From positions 310,001-374,000 of the forward strand of contig NZ_ATZJ01000001.1 of the NCBI RefSeq assembly GCF_000428145.1: a DNA stretch of 64,000 bases. Direction: 5' to 3'. The translations under genes were made by a program, and so were the position numbers. This document shows positions 50,693 through 58,973 of this stretch, piece after piece. Position 1 is the stretch's first letter. Every line of letters starts with the position of its first letter. The notes beneath the pieces were generated by a model, which ran no database searches, was not told the DNA's origin, and saw nothing but the letters and a program-made list of their open reading frames with translations. The DNA comes from Chitinilyticum litopenaei DSM 21440 (GTDB lineage Bacteria; Pseudomonadota; Gammaproteobacteria; Burkholderiales; Chitinibacteraceae).

Positions 50693-51715
50693 ATGGCACT
50701 GAACGTTTACTACGACAAAGATTGTGATATCTCGATCATCCGCGGCAAGAAGGTCGCCATCATCGGCTACGGCTCGCAAGGCCATGCCCACGCCTGCAAC
50801 CTGAAGGATTCCGGCGTTGACGTCACCGTTGGCCTGCGCACCGGTTCCGCCACCGTAAAGAAGGCTGAAGCCCACGGCCTGAAGGTTACCGACGTGAAGA
50901 CCGCCGTTGCCGGCGCTGACGTGGTGATGATCCTGACTCCGGACGAATTCCAGTCCAAGCTGTACAAGGAAGAAATCGAGCCGAACATCAAGCAGGGCGC
51001 GACCCTGGCGTTTGCTCACGGCTTCTCCATCCATTACAACCAGGTTGTGCCGCGCAAGGACCTGGACGTGATCATGATCGCTCCGAAGGCTCCGGGCCAC
51101 ACCGTACGCTCCGAATTCGTGCGTGGCGGCGGCGTTCCCGACCTGATCGCGATCTTCCAGGACGCGTCCGGCACCGCCAAGCAAACCGCCCTGTCCTACG
51201 CTTCCGGCGTGGGTGGCGGCCGCACCGGCATCATCGAAACCACCTTCAAGGACGAGACCGAAACCGATCTGTTCGGCGAGCAGGCCGTTCTGTGCGGTGG
51301 CGCCGTCGAGCTGGTGAAGATGGGCTTCGAAACGCTGGTTGAAGCCGGTTACGAGCCGGAAATGGCCTACTTCGAATGTCTGCACGAACTGAAGCTGATC
51401 GTTGACCTGATGTTCGAAGGCGGCATCGCCAACATGAACTACTCGATCTCCAACAACGCCGAGTACGGTGAATACGTGACCGGCCCGCGCGTGATCAACG
51501 AAGAATCCCGCAAGGCCATGCGCCAGGCGCTGAAGGACATCCAGACCGGCGAATACGCCAAGCAGTTCATTCTGGAAGGCCAGACCAACTACGCTTCCAT
51601 GACCGCAGCGCGCCGCAACAACGCCGCGCACGGCATCGAAGTCGTTGGCGCCAAGCTGCGTGCAATGATGCCGTGGATCCAGGCCAACAAGATCGTTGAC
51701 CAGTCCAAGAACTAA
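50693..51715 (+). CDS. ilvC: Ketol-acid reductoisomerase (class I)
   Basis: 340 residues, the class I size. The NADPH fold motif is VAIIGYGSQGHAHACNLKDS followed by VGLRTGSATVKKAE (Arg and Ser contacts for the phosphate); metal ligands are in DLFGEQAVLCGG and the C-terminal knot has GGIANMNYSISNNAEYGEY. It isomerises and reduces acetolactate or acetohydroxybutyrate. ATG supported by AAGGAG; ilvD is not next to it. Confidence 0.97.
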   Translation: MALNVYYDKDCDISIIRGKKVAIIGYGSQGHAHACNLKDSGVDVTVGLRTGSATVKKAEAHGLKVTDVKTAVAGADVVMILTPDEFQSKLYKEEIEPNIKQGATLAFAHGFSIHYNQVVPRKDLDVIMIAPKAPGHTVRSEFVRGGGVPDLIAIFQDASGTAKQTALSYASGVGGGRTGIIETTFKDETETDLFGEQAVLCGGAVELVKMGFETLVEAGYEPEMAYFECLHELKLIVDLMFEGGIANMNYSISNNAEYGEYVTGPRVINEESRKAMRQALKDIQTGEYAKQFILEGQTNYASMTAARRNNAAHGIEVVGAKLRAMMPWIQANKIVDQSKN

Positions 51716-51756
51716 GCGTCCTTGTGCTGCCGTACCCCTGTGTGCGGTGACCAGAC

Positions 51757-51785
51757 AAAACCGGCCTCTGGCCGGTTTTGTTTTT
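51757..51785 (+). terminator. Intrinsic terminator of the ilv operon
   Basis: AAAACCGGCC and GGCCGGTTTT with a TCT loop, followed by GTTTTTG. It ends 41 bases or more after the ilvC stop. Confidence 0.85.
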
Positions 51786-51930
51786 GCGGTGGCGTGGTGC
51801 CGGAAGCCGTGCGCGAGTTACTTTCCGCCTTGGACAGGCTGCTGCCGGATTTCTTGCTGCGCTCGGGGGTATCCTGTAAATTCTGCAGGCCGTCATCCGA
51901 CGGCTTTGCTTTTCTGGCGATGCGATATCT

Positions 51931-52213
51931 AGGTTCTGTTGACGTTTTGTTTGTGTTCCCGCTGAAGCGATTTTTGCGCCGAATCAAGGCGTTGCGAGCG
52001 CCGCATAACGGGTTATGTCAGCGAAGCAACAACGCAGAGTCGGCGCAAAAAGTGTCCAGCCGGATGTGTTATCAAAAAGCCGGTTTGGCTGTTTTTGGCC
52101 TGACCCTGCGTTGCAAAGCCCTCACATAGAATGACTATGCATCGGACTTCACGCCTTGTTTTAGGCCAAAAACAGCACAAACGGGCAGTGCAAACAAAGC
52201 GTCAACAAAACCT
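51931..52213. mobile_element. 283-bp MITE-like element with 23-bp inverted ends
   Basis: The left end AGGTTCTGTTGACGTTTTG-TTTG (51931-51953) and the inverted right end (52191-52213) match at 21 of 23 positions. Inside, TTTTTGCGCC and GGCGCAAAAA form a second inverted pair (51971-52051). No transposase is encoded. No clear target duplication is seen. The element overlaps the first 27 codons of the downstream DUF2752 frame. A decayed relative of its right half lies at 8021-8100. Confidence 0.7.
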
Positions 52214-52616
52214 GAAACAACACTGGCGCTGGTTTTTGCTGCTGCCGGCGGCAATCCTGTGCGCGCTGGCCGTTCACCATCTGTACCACCACGACCCGGA
52301 AATTTACGGCGGGCCGTTTCTGCCGTGCATTTTCTACGAGCTGACCGGGTTTTACTGTCCGGGCTGCGGCGCCACGCGCGCCGTGTATGCGCTGCTGCAC
52401 CTCGATCCCGCGCGCGCCTTGCGCAAGAATGCCTTGCTGGTGCTGGTCGGCCTGCCGCTGCTGGCCTTTACGCTGCTCAACCATCTGGGGCCGCGCCGCC
52501 TGCTGGCGCTGCGCGCGGAGGGCCGGCTGTGGGCGGCGTTTGGCGTGCTGGCACTGCTGTTTGCCGTGCTGCGCAATATTCCGCAGGCGCCATTCAATCT
52601 GCTGGCGCCGCATTGA
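52131..52616 (+). CDS. DUF2752 membrane protein, start inside a mobile element
   Basis: 161 residues as drawn. The DUF2752 core is FYCPGCGATRAVYALLHLDP then ARALRKNALLVLVGLPLLAF, with three membrane helices (FLLLPAAILCALAVHHLY, LVLVGLPLLAFTLL, AAFGVLALLFAVL). The first ATG (52131) and residues 1-27 (basic, QKQHKRAVQTKRQQ) come from the inserted element; after the element there is no ATG before the first helix. Either the element supplied a new start, or a TTG/CTG start after 52214 is used. Function unknown. Confidence 0.7.
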   Translation: MTMHRTSRLVLGQKQHKRAVQTKRQQNLKQHWRWFLLLPAAILCALAVHHLYHHDPEIYGGPFLPCIFYELTGFYCPGCGATRAVYALLHLDPARALRKNALLVLVGLPLLAFTLLNHLGPRRLLALRAEGRLWAAFGVLALLFAVLRNIPQAPFNLLAPH

Positions 52617-52689
52617 AAGTGATTATTCTGGCTGGTATATGCCGCCAACCTTTTTAAAATAATGGCTGTAAAGCAATAGGGAGTAATGT

Positions 52690-53094
52690 ATGGCATTTTG
52701 CCAGCAGTGTGGCGCCGATAATCGGCAGGAAGCCCGTTTCTGTGTGCAATGTGGCGCAACACTGACCGCACCGTCGCCAGCGGTGGCGGCGCACGATCCC
52801 TATGCGGCCTCGCCGGCCACCGTTACCGCCGCGCGCAATGCGTCGAAAACCTCGACGCTGGCCATCATCAGCCTGATTGCCGGCATTGTGCAGGTGCTGT
52901 GCTGCTTTGTGGGCGGACTGGTGGCGGTGATCTGCGGGCATCTGGCGCGCAGCGAAATCCGCAAGAGCGAAGGCAGCATTGACGGCGACGGTCTGGCACT
53001 GGCCGGGCTGATTCTCGGCTATATCGGCATCGCCTTCAGCGTGATTTATTTTGTCGGTGTCTTTGCCCTCGCTTTCTTTGCCGGGCTGAAGTAA
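52690..53094 (+). CDS. DUF4190 membrane protein with N-terminal zinc ribbon
   Basis: 134 residues. The zinc ribbon CQQCGADNRQEARFCVQCG is followed by a linker (HDPYAASPATVTAARNASKT) and the DUF4190 pair of helices: LAIISLIAGIVQVLCCFVGG, CGHLARSEIRKSEGSIDGDG, LALAGLILGYIGIAFSVIYF. The same DPYAAS linker phrase occurs in the protein encoded at 54232. Membrane location is clear, function unknown. GGAG precedes the start. Confidence 0.82.
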   Translation: MAFCQQCGADNRQEARFCVQCGATLTAPSPAVAAHDPYAASPATVTAARNASKTSTLAIISLIAGIVQVLCCFVGGLVAVICGHLARSEIRKSEGSIDGDGLALAGLILGYIGIAFSVIYFVGVFALAFFAGLK

Positions 53095-53129
53095 CGCAAA
53101 AGCCGCGCGCGCTCGGTTACACTGCAGTC

Positions 53130-54032
53130 ATGAGTGACGCTGCCCGCTATCGTTTATCCCGCCTCTACAAGGTGCTGACCCACATCGACGACCGGCTCGG
53201 CGAGAATCTCTCGCTGGGTGAGCTGGCCGGTGTGGCCTGTTATTCGCCTTATCATTTCGACCGGGTGTTCCTGCGCTATCGTGGCGTTTCGCCCGCCGAG
53301 CATGTGCGCCGCCGCCGCCTGATGCGTGCCGCGCACCGGCTGCGGCATGAGCCGGATTGTCCGATCGGCGAAATCGCCTACGAGTGCGGCTACAGCAACC
53401 AGGCCAATTTCTCGCGCGCCTTCCAGCAGCATTTCGGCATGAGTCCGCGCGCCTGGCGCAAGGGTGGCTGGCGCAGCTACATGCTGCAGCAGGTGGCGGC
53501 TTTTTCCGATGCCGACCGCGCCAACGAGGCCGAGCTGGAAACGCTGCAGTTTCGCGAGCCGGGCCTGCGCGAAGGGGTGGCCGCGCGCATCCAGGTGCGC
53601 AAGCTGCCAGCCCAGCGCACCGTGTCGCGCCAACTGGTGGGCCTGCTCTCGCAGGACCTCAGCGCGGCCTGCCAGCAGTTTGTCGGCGAATGTGCCGAAG
53701 CGGGCCTGCTGGGCGAGGCGCCGGTGTTTGTCGGCAGTTTTCTGGAAGACCCCGGTTTTACCGGCCGTGCGCATTTCATCTATGAATTCGGCCTGCTCAG
53801 CGCCGCGCCGCTGATTCCGATGTCGCACGAATACCTGCTGCCCGGCGGTTACTACGCGTGTCTGGACTGGCAGGGCACCATGCCGTGGATGCGCTGGATG
53901 TATGAAGACTGGCTGGATCGCCATCCCGACTGGACGATGGACAGCCGTCGCCCGCATCTGGAATATCACCGCCAGGGTGACGACGGAGTGCGTCAGGGCA
54001 CGCTGGCCATCCCGCTGATGCGCAAGACTTGA
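53130..54032 (+). CDS. AraC family regulator with GyrI-like effector domain
   Basis: 300 residues. Two helix-turn-helix motifs at the N terminus: LGELAGVACYSPYHFDRVFL and IGEIAYECGYSNQANFSRAF, with the family signature FSRAFQQHFGMSPRAWRKG. The C-terminal 160 residues match the GyrI-like (AraC effector) domain (VAARIQVRKLPAQRTVSRQL, YYACLDWQGTMPWMRWMYED), which binds small molecules or DNA gyrase in other proteins. The target genes are not evident. Confidence 0.88.
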   Translation: MSDAARYRLSRLYKVLTHIDDRLGENLSLGELAGVACYSPYHFDRVFLRYRGVSPAEHVRRRRLMRAAHRLRHEPDCPIGEIAYECGYSNQANFSRAFQQHFGMSPRAWRKGGWRSYMLQQVAAFSDADRANEAELETLQFREPGLREGVAARIQVRKLPAQRTVSRQLVGLLSQDLSAACQQFVGECAEAGLLGEAPVFVGSFLEDPGFTGRAHFIYEFGLLSAAPLIPMSHEYLLPGGYYACLDWQGTMPWMRWMYEDWLDRHPDWTMDSRRPHLEYHRQGDDGVRQGTLAIPLMRKT

Positions 54033-54051
54033 TCCATTGCCGCTTTCTACG

Positions 54052-54098
54052 GGGTATCGGGCTGTAGCCTTTCAGGGTTAAGGGCTGTGGGGTTATCC
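54052..54098. repeat. GGGTAT-type small hairpin repeat (copy J)
   Basis: GGGTATCGGGCTGTAGCCTTT and AAGGGCTGTGGGGTTATCC flank CAGGGTT. It lies 20 bases after the AraC-type gene. Confidence 0.6.
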
Positions 54099-54231
54099 AT
54101 GGTGATGTATTGACCGGTTTGTGCCATTTTCCCGCACACGCCGCCTTGTTGCTGTTTTAACTGTCAGCATGCTGGCAAAATATCGCCATGCCATGTAATT
54201 GGCCCTTCCCAAGCTCTGACAGGAAATCCCC

Positions 54232-55443
54232 ATGTATTGTCCTCATTGTGGCCAGCCGCACGGCAATGGCCGGTTTTGCCAGCATTGCGGCGGCAAATTG
54301 CCCGCCGAACTGCAAAGCGGCCTGTCCCTCACGCCGTCCGATTCACAGCCGGCGCCCGCTGCCGATCCCTACGCCGCCTCGGCTGCCAGCCTGCAGACCG
54401 TGAGCCTTGCTGCCGAAGATCCGCGCGACCATTTCGGCTATGCCGGTTTCTGGGAGCGCTTTGCCGCGCACTTCATCGACAATCTGCTGATTGGCATCGT
54501 GGCCTATGGCTTGGTGATAGTCATCTTCATGCTGGTTGGCCTGGGGGCCGTCACGCAGGGCGGCGAGGCCATGAGTGCCCTGGGTGTGCTCGCCATGCTG
54601 CTTACCTGGGTGATCCTGATCGTCGTGCCCTGGCTGTACTTTGCCAAGATGGAATCCGGCGAGCGGCGCGCCACGCTGGGCAAGCGTGCGCTGGGCCTGG
54701 CGGTGCAGCGCGACGATGGCGAGGCCATCGGTTTCGGGCGGGCAAGCGGGCGCTACTTCGCCAAGATGATTTCGGCCATGGTGCTGATGATCGGCTATCT
54801 GATCCAGCCATTTACCGCGCGCAAGCAGGCGCTGCACGACATGATGAGCGACGTGGTCGTGGTGCGCACGCGCGAGCGCAGCGGCGGGGCGCTCTGGGTG
54901 GTCGTTGGCGTGGTGGTGCTCTTCGTGCTGGTGGCCGTGATCGGCATTCTGGCGGCGATTGCCATCCCGGCCTACTCGGAATACCAGAAGAAGGCCTTGC
55001 TGCGCGGTGCGGAAGTCCAGCTGCGCGCGGCCAGCACCATGGTTGGCGAGTATTATCTCAGCAACGATGGCAAGCTGCCGGCCAGCCTGGCTGCCGCCGG
55101 CTATACCGCCAGCGGCACGGAAGGCGTGGCGCTCGAATTCGATGCGGACAACGGCGTGATTGCCGCGACCTTCAGCAAGGCCCGCCTGCAGGATGCGAAG
55201 CTGGAGTTTGTGCCCAGTCTGGACGACGAGGGCAATGTGCAATGGCAGTGCGAGTACAGCGGCCTGAGCGAAACCGAGGCGCCGAAAGATTGCCTTGACG
55301 CAGTGACTGCCCAGCAGCAGCGCGATGCCAGGGCGGCGGCAGACGCCGAGGCCGAAGCGGCGGCTGCCGCTGCCGAGCCGGAAACCGATTACGCGGAGGA
55401 AGCTCCCGTCAACGAAGGCGAACGGCCCGCCGTCAGCGAATAA
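54232..55443 (+). CDS. Zinc ribbon - RDD - type IV pilin-like fusion protein
   Basis: 403 residues in four parts. (1) Zinc ribbon CPHCGQPHGNGRFCQHCG, residues 3-20. (2) A linker including DPYAASAASLQTVSL. (3) An RDD domain, about residues 75-215: GFWERFAAHFIDNLLIGIVA, KMESGERRATLGKRALGLAV, KQALHDMMSDVVVVR. (4) A pilin-like segment, about 225-345: VVVLFVLVAVIGILAAIAIP then AYSEYQKKALLRGAEVQLRA, the N-terminal helix of type IV pilins without a leader peptidase site at its start, and a pilin-like globular part with CEYSGLSETEAPKDC. A low-complexity acidic tail ends it. It may be an inner-membrane protein holding a pilin-like domain outward; function is unknown. Confidence 0.72.
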   Translation: MYCPHCGQPHGNGRFCQHCGGKLPAELQSGLSLTPSDSQPAPAADPYAASAASLQTVSLAAEDPRDHFGYAGFWERFAAHFIDNLLIGIVAYGLVIVIFMLVGLGAVTQGGEAMSALGVLAMLLTWVILIVVPWLYFAKMESGERRATLGKRALGLAVQRDDGEAIGFGRASGRYFAKMISAMVLMIGYLIQPFTARKQALHDMMSDVVVVRTRERSGGALWVVVGVVVLFVLVAVIGILAAIAIPAYSEYQKKALLRGAEVQLRAASTMVGEYYLSNDGKLPASLAAAGYTASGTEGVALEFDADNGVIAATFSKARLQDAKLEFVPSLDDEGNVQWQCEYSGLSETEAPKDCLDAVTAQQQRDARAAADAEAEAAAAAAEPETDYAEEAPVNEGERPAVSE

Positions 55444-55531
55444 GACTCAGCGACTAAGGCATCCGGCCGGCGTCGCCCTTTCAGGAGAGGGGCGGTGCTG
55501 GCCGGAGCTGCCGGCGGTGTGCGCAGAACGC

Positions 55532-55563
55532 AAAAAAGCCAAGGTTTTCACCTTGGCTTTTTC
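55532..55563. terminator. Bidirectional intrinsic terminator
   Basis: AAAAAAGCCAAGG and CCTTGGCTTTTT around TTTTCA. It lies between the fusion gene and tRNA-Pro on the other strand and has T-runs in both directions. Confidence 0.85.
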
Positions 55564-55570
55564 AGTATCC

Positions 55571-55647
55571 TGGTCGGAGTGAGAGGATTCGAACCTCCGG
55601 CCTCTACGTCCCGAACGTAGCGCTCTACCAGGCTAAGCTACACTCCG
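55571..55647 (-). tRNA. tRNA-Pro (anticodon CGG)
   Basis: 77 bases on the minus strand: acceptor stem CGGAGTG/CACTCCG, D arm AGCTTAGCCTGGTAGAGC, anticodon stem CTACG/CGTAG with loop TTCGGGA (anticodon CGG), T arm CGGAGGTTCGAATCCTC, and an encoded ACCA end at 55571-55574. It reads CCG codons. No integrase or element is attached to it. Confidence 0.95.
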
Positions 55648-55743
55648 ATTTCTCGTCTTGCGACTTGAGGGCTGCATTATGGTAACGCGGCCTCTGGCTG
55701 TCAAGCAAAATTCATGATTTTTTATGACAGCCAGTCGATTCAA

Positions 55744-56706
55744 TCAGTTATGGCGGTCGATGGCGATGCGGGCAAGGCTGTGCAGCGCCCGGGTGAAGTC
55801 ATTGTCCGGCAGGCTGGCCAGGCAGGCGACGGCCAGCGCCGCTTCGCTTTCCGCCACGCTGCGCGCATAGCCCAGCGCGCCGCTGCCTTGCACGGCGGCG
55901 AGCACGGCGTCGAAATGGTCGCGGCTGGCTTCAAGCAGCGCGGTGCGCACCGTTGCTGCGGCGGCAGCTTCGCCATGCCGCATGACGTGAATCAGCGGCA
56001 GCGTCGGCTTGCCCTCGGCCAGGTCGTCGCCGAGATTCTTGCCGATTTCCTCGGTCTGGCCGGTGTAGTCCAGCACATCGTCGATGATCTGGAAGGCGGT
56101 GCCCAGATGCATGCCGTAGCGGGCCAGCGCGTCTTCCGTTGCCGGGTCGGCGCCATTGATGATGGCGCCCAGTCTGGCGGCAGCCTCGAAGAGCTTGGCG
56201 GTCTTGTAGCGGATCACCTGCAGGTAGCCGGCTTCGTCGATATCGACATTGCCGATGTTCATCAGCTGCAGCACTTCACCCTCGGCGATGACATTGGTCG
56301 CGTCGGCCACCACCGAGAGGATGCGCATCGAGTCGCAGCTGACCATCATCTGGAAGGCGCGGCTGTAGAGGAAATCGCCGACCAGCACGCTGGCGGCGTT
56401 ACCGAACAGCGCATTGGCCGTGTCGCGACCGCGCCTGAGGCTGGATTCATCGACCACATCGTCATGCAGCAGCGTGGCGGTGTGGATGAACTCGATGACG
56501 GCCGCCAGTTCGCGGTGGCTGGAGCCCTGATAACCGAGCGCGCGCGCGGTCAGCAGCACCAGCACCGGGCGCAGGCGTTTGCCGCCCGAGCCGACGATGT
56601 ATTCGGCGATCTGCCGCACCAGCAGCACGTCCGAATGCAGCCGGTTGCGGATCAGCTGATCCACGGCGGGCATTTCATCGGCAAGCACGGTTTTGACGAA
56701 CTCCAT
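55744..56706 (-). CDS. ispB: Octaprenyl diphosphate synthase
   Basis: 320 residues from MEFVKTVLADEMPAVDQLIR. Trans-polyprenyl synthase motifs: GGKRLRPVLVLLTARALGYQ, the first aspartate motif LLHDDVVDESSLRRG, and the second FQIIDDVLDYTG. It makes the C40-range side chain of ubiquinone (chain length inferred from homology). Divergent from rplU, the standard arrangement in Proteobacteria. The longer open frame upstream is not supported by the family. Confidence 0.93.
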   Translation of the reverse strand: MEFVKTVLADEMPAVDQLIRNRLHSDVLLVRQIAEYIVGSGGKRLRPVLVLLTARALGYQGSSHRELAAVIEFIHTATLLHDDVVDESSLRRGRDTANALFGNAASVLVGDFLYSRAFQMMVSCDSMRILSVVADATNVIAEGEVLQLMNIGNVDIDEAGYLQVIRYKTAKLFEAAARLGAIINGADPATEDALARYGMHLGTAFQIIDDVLDYTGQTEEIGKNLGDDLAEGKPTLPLIHVMRHGEAAAAATVRTALLEASRDHFDAVLAAVQGSGALGYARSVAESEAALAVACLASLPDNDFTRALHSLARIAIDRHN

Positions 56707-56838
56707 CGACACGGCGGATCCTCGCTGGCCTGCCGCAGCGCGGACAGGGACATTTGACAAAGGGTGCAATTTTAGCAGAAACGCCGTGGCGGCGCGTGCT
56801 CGCCGGCGCTCCGGGCAGGGGGTACGCGCCATAAGTGC

Positions 56839-56867
56839 TTGACGGCAATGGAACATGCGGGTAAATT
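56839..56867 (+). promoter_or_regulatory. Sigma-70 promoter of rplU-rpmA
   Basis: TTGACG (56839-56844) and TAAATT (56862-56867) with a 17-base spacer, about 80 bases before the rplU start. Confidence 0.6.
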
Positions 56868-56945
56868 TGCCGGCTTCCCGTATTCGGGAGAACGCTTGTC
56901 GCGAGTTCGGCAAGTGATTTTGGGTGACTCTTAACGGAGCTTGTT

Positions 56946-57257
56946 ATGTATGCAGTCGTAAAAACCGGTGGCAAGCAGTACAAAGTTGCTGTCGGCGAAA
57001 AACTTAAAGTAGAACAGATTGCTGCAGACATCGACAGCCAGATCGTACTGAATGAAGTATTGATGGTGGCAGACGGTGACGCAGTAGTGATTGGTACTCC
57101 GGTAGTAGCCGGCGCCGCCATCAAGGCAACCGTGGTATCCCACGGCCGTGGTGACAAGGTACGCATCTTCAAGATGCGTCGCCGCAAGCACTACATGAAG
57201 CGTCAGGGCCATCGCCAGAACTACACCGAAATCCGCATCGACGCGATCGAAAAGTAA
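56946..57257 (+). CDS. rplU: 50S ribosomal protein L21
   Basis: 103 residues: MYAVVKTGGKQYKVAVGEKL at the N terminus and VRIFKMRRRKHYMKRQGHRQ at the C terminus, the L21 signature. It binds 23S rRNA in the large subunit. The synonymous codon choice differs visibly from that of many neighbours, as expected for high expression. Followed by rpmA after 18 bases. Confidence 0.98.
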   Translation: MYAVVKTGGKQYKVAVGEKLKVEQIAADIDSQIVLNEVLMVADGDAVVIGTPVVAGAAIKATVVSHGRGDKVRIFKMRRRKHYMKRQGHRQNYTEIRIDAIEK

Positions 57258-57275
57258 TCTTCAGGAGCTAAGAAC

Positions 57276-57548
57276 ATGGCACACAAGAAAGCTGGCGGTA
57301 GTTCCCGCAACGGCCGCGATTCGGAAGCCAAACGCCTGGGTATCAAGGTATACGGCGGTGAGCTGATTCCGGCAGGTTCCATCATCGTGCGTCAGCGCGG
57401 CACCGAGTTCCACGCAGGTGAGAACGTTGGCATGGGCAAGGATCACACCCTGTTCGCCAAGGTGGATGGTTATGTGAGCTACGCCGTCAAGGGCGCGCTG
57501 AAGCGTCGCACCGTGACCGTAACTCCGTACACCGGCGAAGAAGCGTAA
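57276..57548 (+). CDS. rpmA: 50S ribosomal protein L27
   Basis: 90 residues: MAHKKAGGSSRNGRDSEAKR and QRGTEFHAGENVGMGKDHTL. No N-terminal extension, so the mature form is as usual for Gram-negative bacteria. L27 touches the peptidyl transferase centre. Together with rplU and obgE it forms the conserved cluster. Confidence 0.98.
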   Translation: MAHKKAGGSSRNGRDSEAKRLGIKVYGGELIPAGSIIVRQRGTEFHAGENVGMGKDHTLFAKVDGYVSYAVKGALKRRTVTVTPYTGEEA

Positions 57549-57571
57549 GTCGCGCTTTTCCCGGTTCGCGA

Positions 57572-57604
57572 GAAGCCCTGTCTTTCGAGATGGGGCTTTT
57601 TAGT
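57572..57604 (+). terminator. Terminator after rpmA
   Basis: GAAGCCC-TGTCT and AGATGGGGCTTTTT form a stem with a TTCG tetraloop, followed by AGTTTTG. Partial read-through to obgE, 90 bases further, is likely. Confidence 0.7.
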
Positions 57605-57694
57605 TTTGCAATTCGGAAAATGCGCAGCCGCGTTACCCGATGACGTCGCTGCGGCGGCATGGGGTAAACCGGCTGGGCCGACCCTGGAGACATC

Positions 57695-58873
57695 ATGAAA
57701 TTTATCGACGAAGCACGCATCGAAGTGATCGCCGGCAAGGGCGGCAACGGCTCGGCCAGCATGCGCCGCGAAAAATACATCCCGCGCGGCGGCCCCGATG
57801 GTGGCGACGGCGGCAAGGGCGGCTCGGTCTGGGCCGTGGCCGACGAGGGCATCAACACCCTGGTCGAGTACCGCTTCGTGAAGAAATACAAGGCTGCCGA
57901 TGGTGAATCGGGCAAGGGCTCGGACCGTTATGGCGCCGGTGGCGAGGACATCGAGCTGCGCATGCCGGTGGGTACCGTCATTACCGACAACGAAACCGGC
58001 GAGCTGGTGGCCGACCTGACGAAGAACGGCGAACGTGTCTGCATTGCCAAGGGCGGCAACGGCGGTTTCGGCAACCTGCACTTCAAGTCCTCGACCAACC
58101 GCGCGCCGCGCCAGACCACCCCGGGGCTGGAGGGGGAACGCCGCGAGCTGAAGCTGGAACTGAAGGTACTGGCCGACATTGGCCTGCTGGGCATGCCCAA
58201 CGCCGGCAAGTCCACCTTCATCCGCGCGGTTTCCGCCGCCAAGCCCAAGGTGGCCGATTATCCCTTCACCACGCTGCATCCCAATCTGGGCGTGGTGCGC
58301 ATCGATGATTCGCGCAGCTTTGTGATCGCCGACATTCCGGGCCTGATCGAGGGTGCATCGGAAGGCGCTGGCCTTGGCCACCGCTTCCTGAAGCACCTGC
58401 AGCGCACCGGCATTCTGCTGCACCTGGTCGATCTGGCGCCGTTTGACGAGGGCGTCGATCCGGTCGCCGAGGCCAAGGCGATCGTCGAAGAGCTGCGCAA
58501 GTACGACGAAGAGCTGTACAACAAGCCGCGCTGGCTGGTGCTCAACAAGCTGGACATGATTCCGGAAGACGAGCGCGCCGCGCGCATCGCCGCCTTCCTC
58601 GAGGGCTACGGCTGGCAGGCGGGCGACGACAGCGAATACGCGGCTTTCGATCCGGCCCGCCCGCGCCTGTTCACCATTTCCGGCATGACCGGCGAAGGCT
58701 GCCGCGAGCTGACCTACGCGATCGCCGATTATCTGGACGCGGCCAAGGCCAGGCTGCGCGAAGAGGAGGAGGCACGCAAGGCGCAGGAAGAAGCCGAACT
58801 GGCCGCGCGCCGCAAGCTGGTGTTCGAGGATGAAGTCGAGGACGACGAAGCCGGCGAGCCTGGCGACGAGTAA
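57695..58873 (+). CDS. obgE: GTPase ObgE (CgtA)
   Basis: 392 residues. The glycine-rich Obg fold comes first (MKFIDEARIEVIAGKGGNGS, REKYIPRGGPDGGDGGKGGS), then the G domain: G1 GMPNAGKSTF, G3 DIPGLIEGASEGAGLGHRFL, G4 NKLD. The C-terminal 50 residues are acidic with EEEEARKAQEEAEL. ObgE binds the 50S subunit and takes part in its assembly and in the stringent response. The start lacks a clear Shine-Dalgarno (GACCCTGGAGAC gives GGAGA), but the fold starts there. Confidence 0.95.
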   Translation: MKFIDEARIEVIAGKGGNGSASMRREKYIPRGGPDGGDGGKGGSVWAVADEGINTLVEYRFVKKYKAADGESGKGSDRYGAGGEDIELRMPVGTVITDNETGELVADLTKNGERVCIAKGGNGGFGNLHFKSSTNRAPRQTTPGLEGERRELKLELKVLADIGLLGMPNAGKSTFIRAVSAAKPKVADYPFTTLHPNLGVVRIDDSRSFVIADIPGLIEGASEGAGLGHRFLKHLQRTGILLHLVDLAPFDEGVDPVAEAKAIVEELRKYDEELYNKPRWLVLNKLDMIPEDERAARIAAFLEGYGWQAGDDSEYAAFDPARPRLFTISGMTGEGCRELTYAIADYLDAAKARLREEEEARKAQEEAELAARRKLVFEDEVEDDEAGEPGDE

Positions 58874-58884
58874 GTTCTGCAATC

Positions 58885-58920
58885 AACAAAAAAGGCCTGC
58901 GCAAGCAGGCTTTTTTGTTG
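58885..58920. terminator. Intrinsic terminator after obgE
   Basis: AACAAAAAAGGCCTGC and GCAGGCTTTTTTGTT around GCAA. Strong in both directions. Confidence 0.85.
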
Positions 58921-58973
58921 GGTGGCATCCGCTCCGGTTACAATCCAATGCTTACTGCCTTGTTGGAATTGCC

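Noticed and set aside
55571..55647. tRNA-Pro as a possible attachment site of an integrated element
   Set aside because: No integrase gene and no partial repeat of the tRNA 3' end was seen nearby; flanking genes are ordinary.
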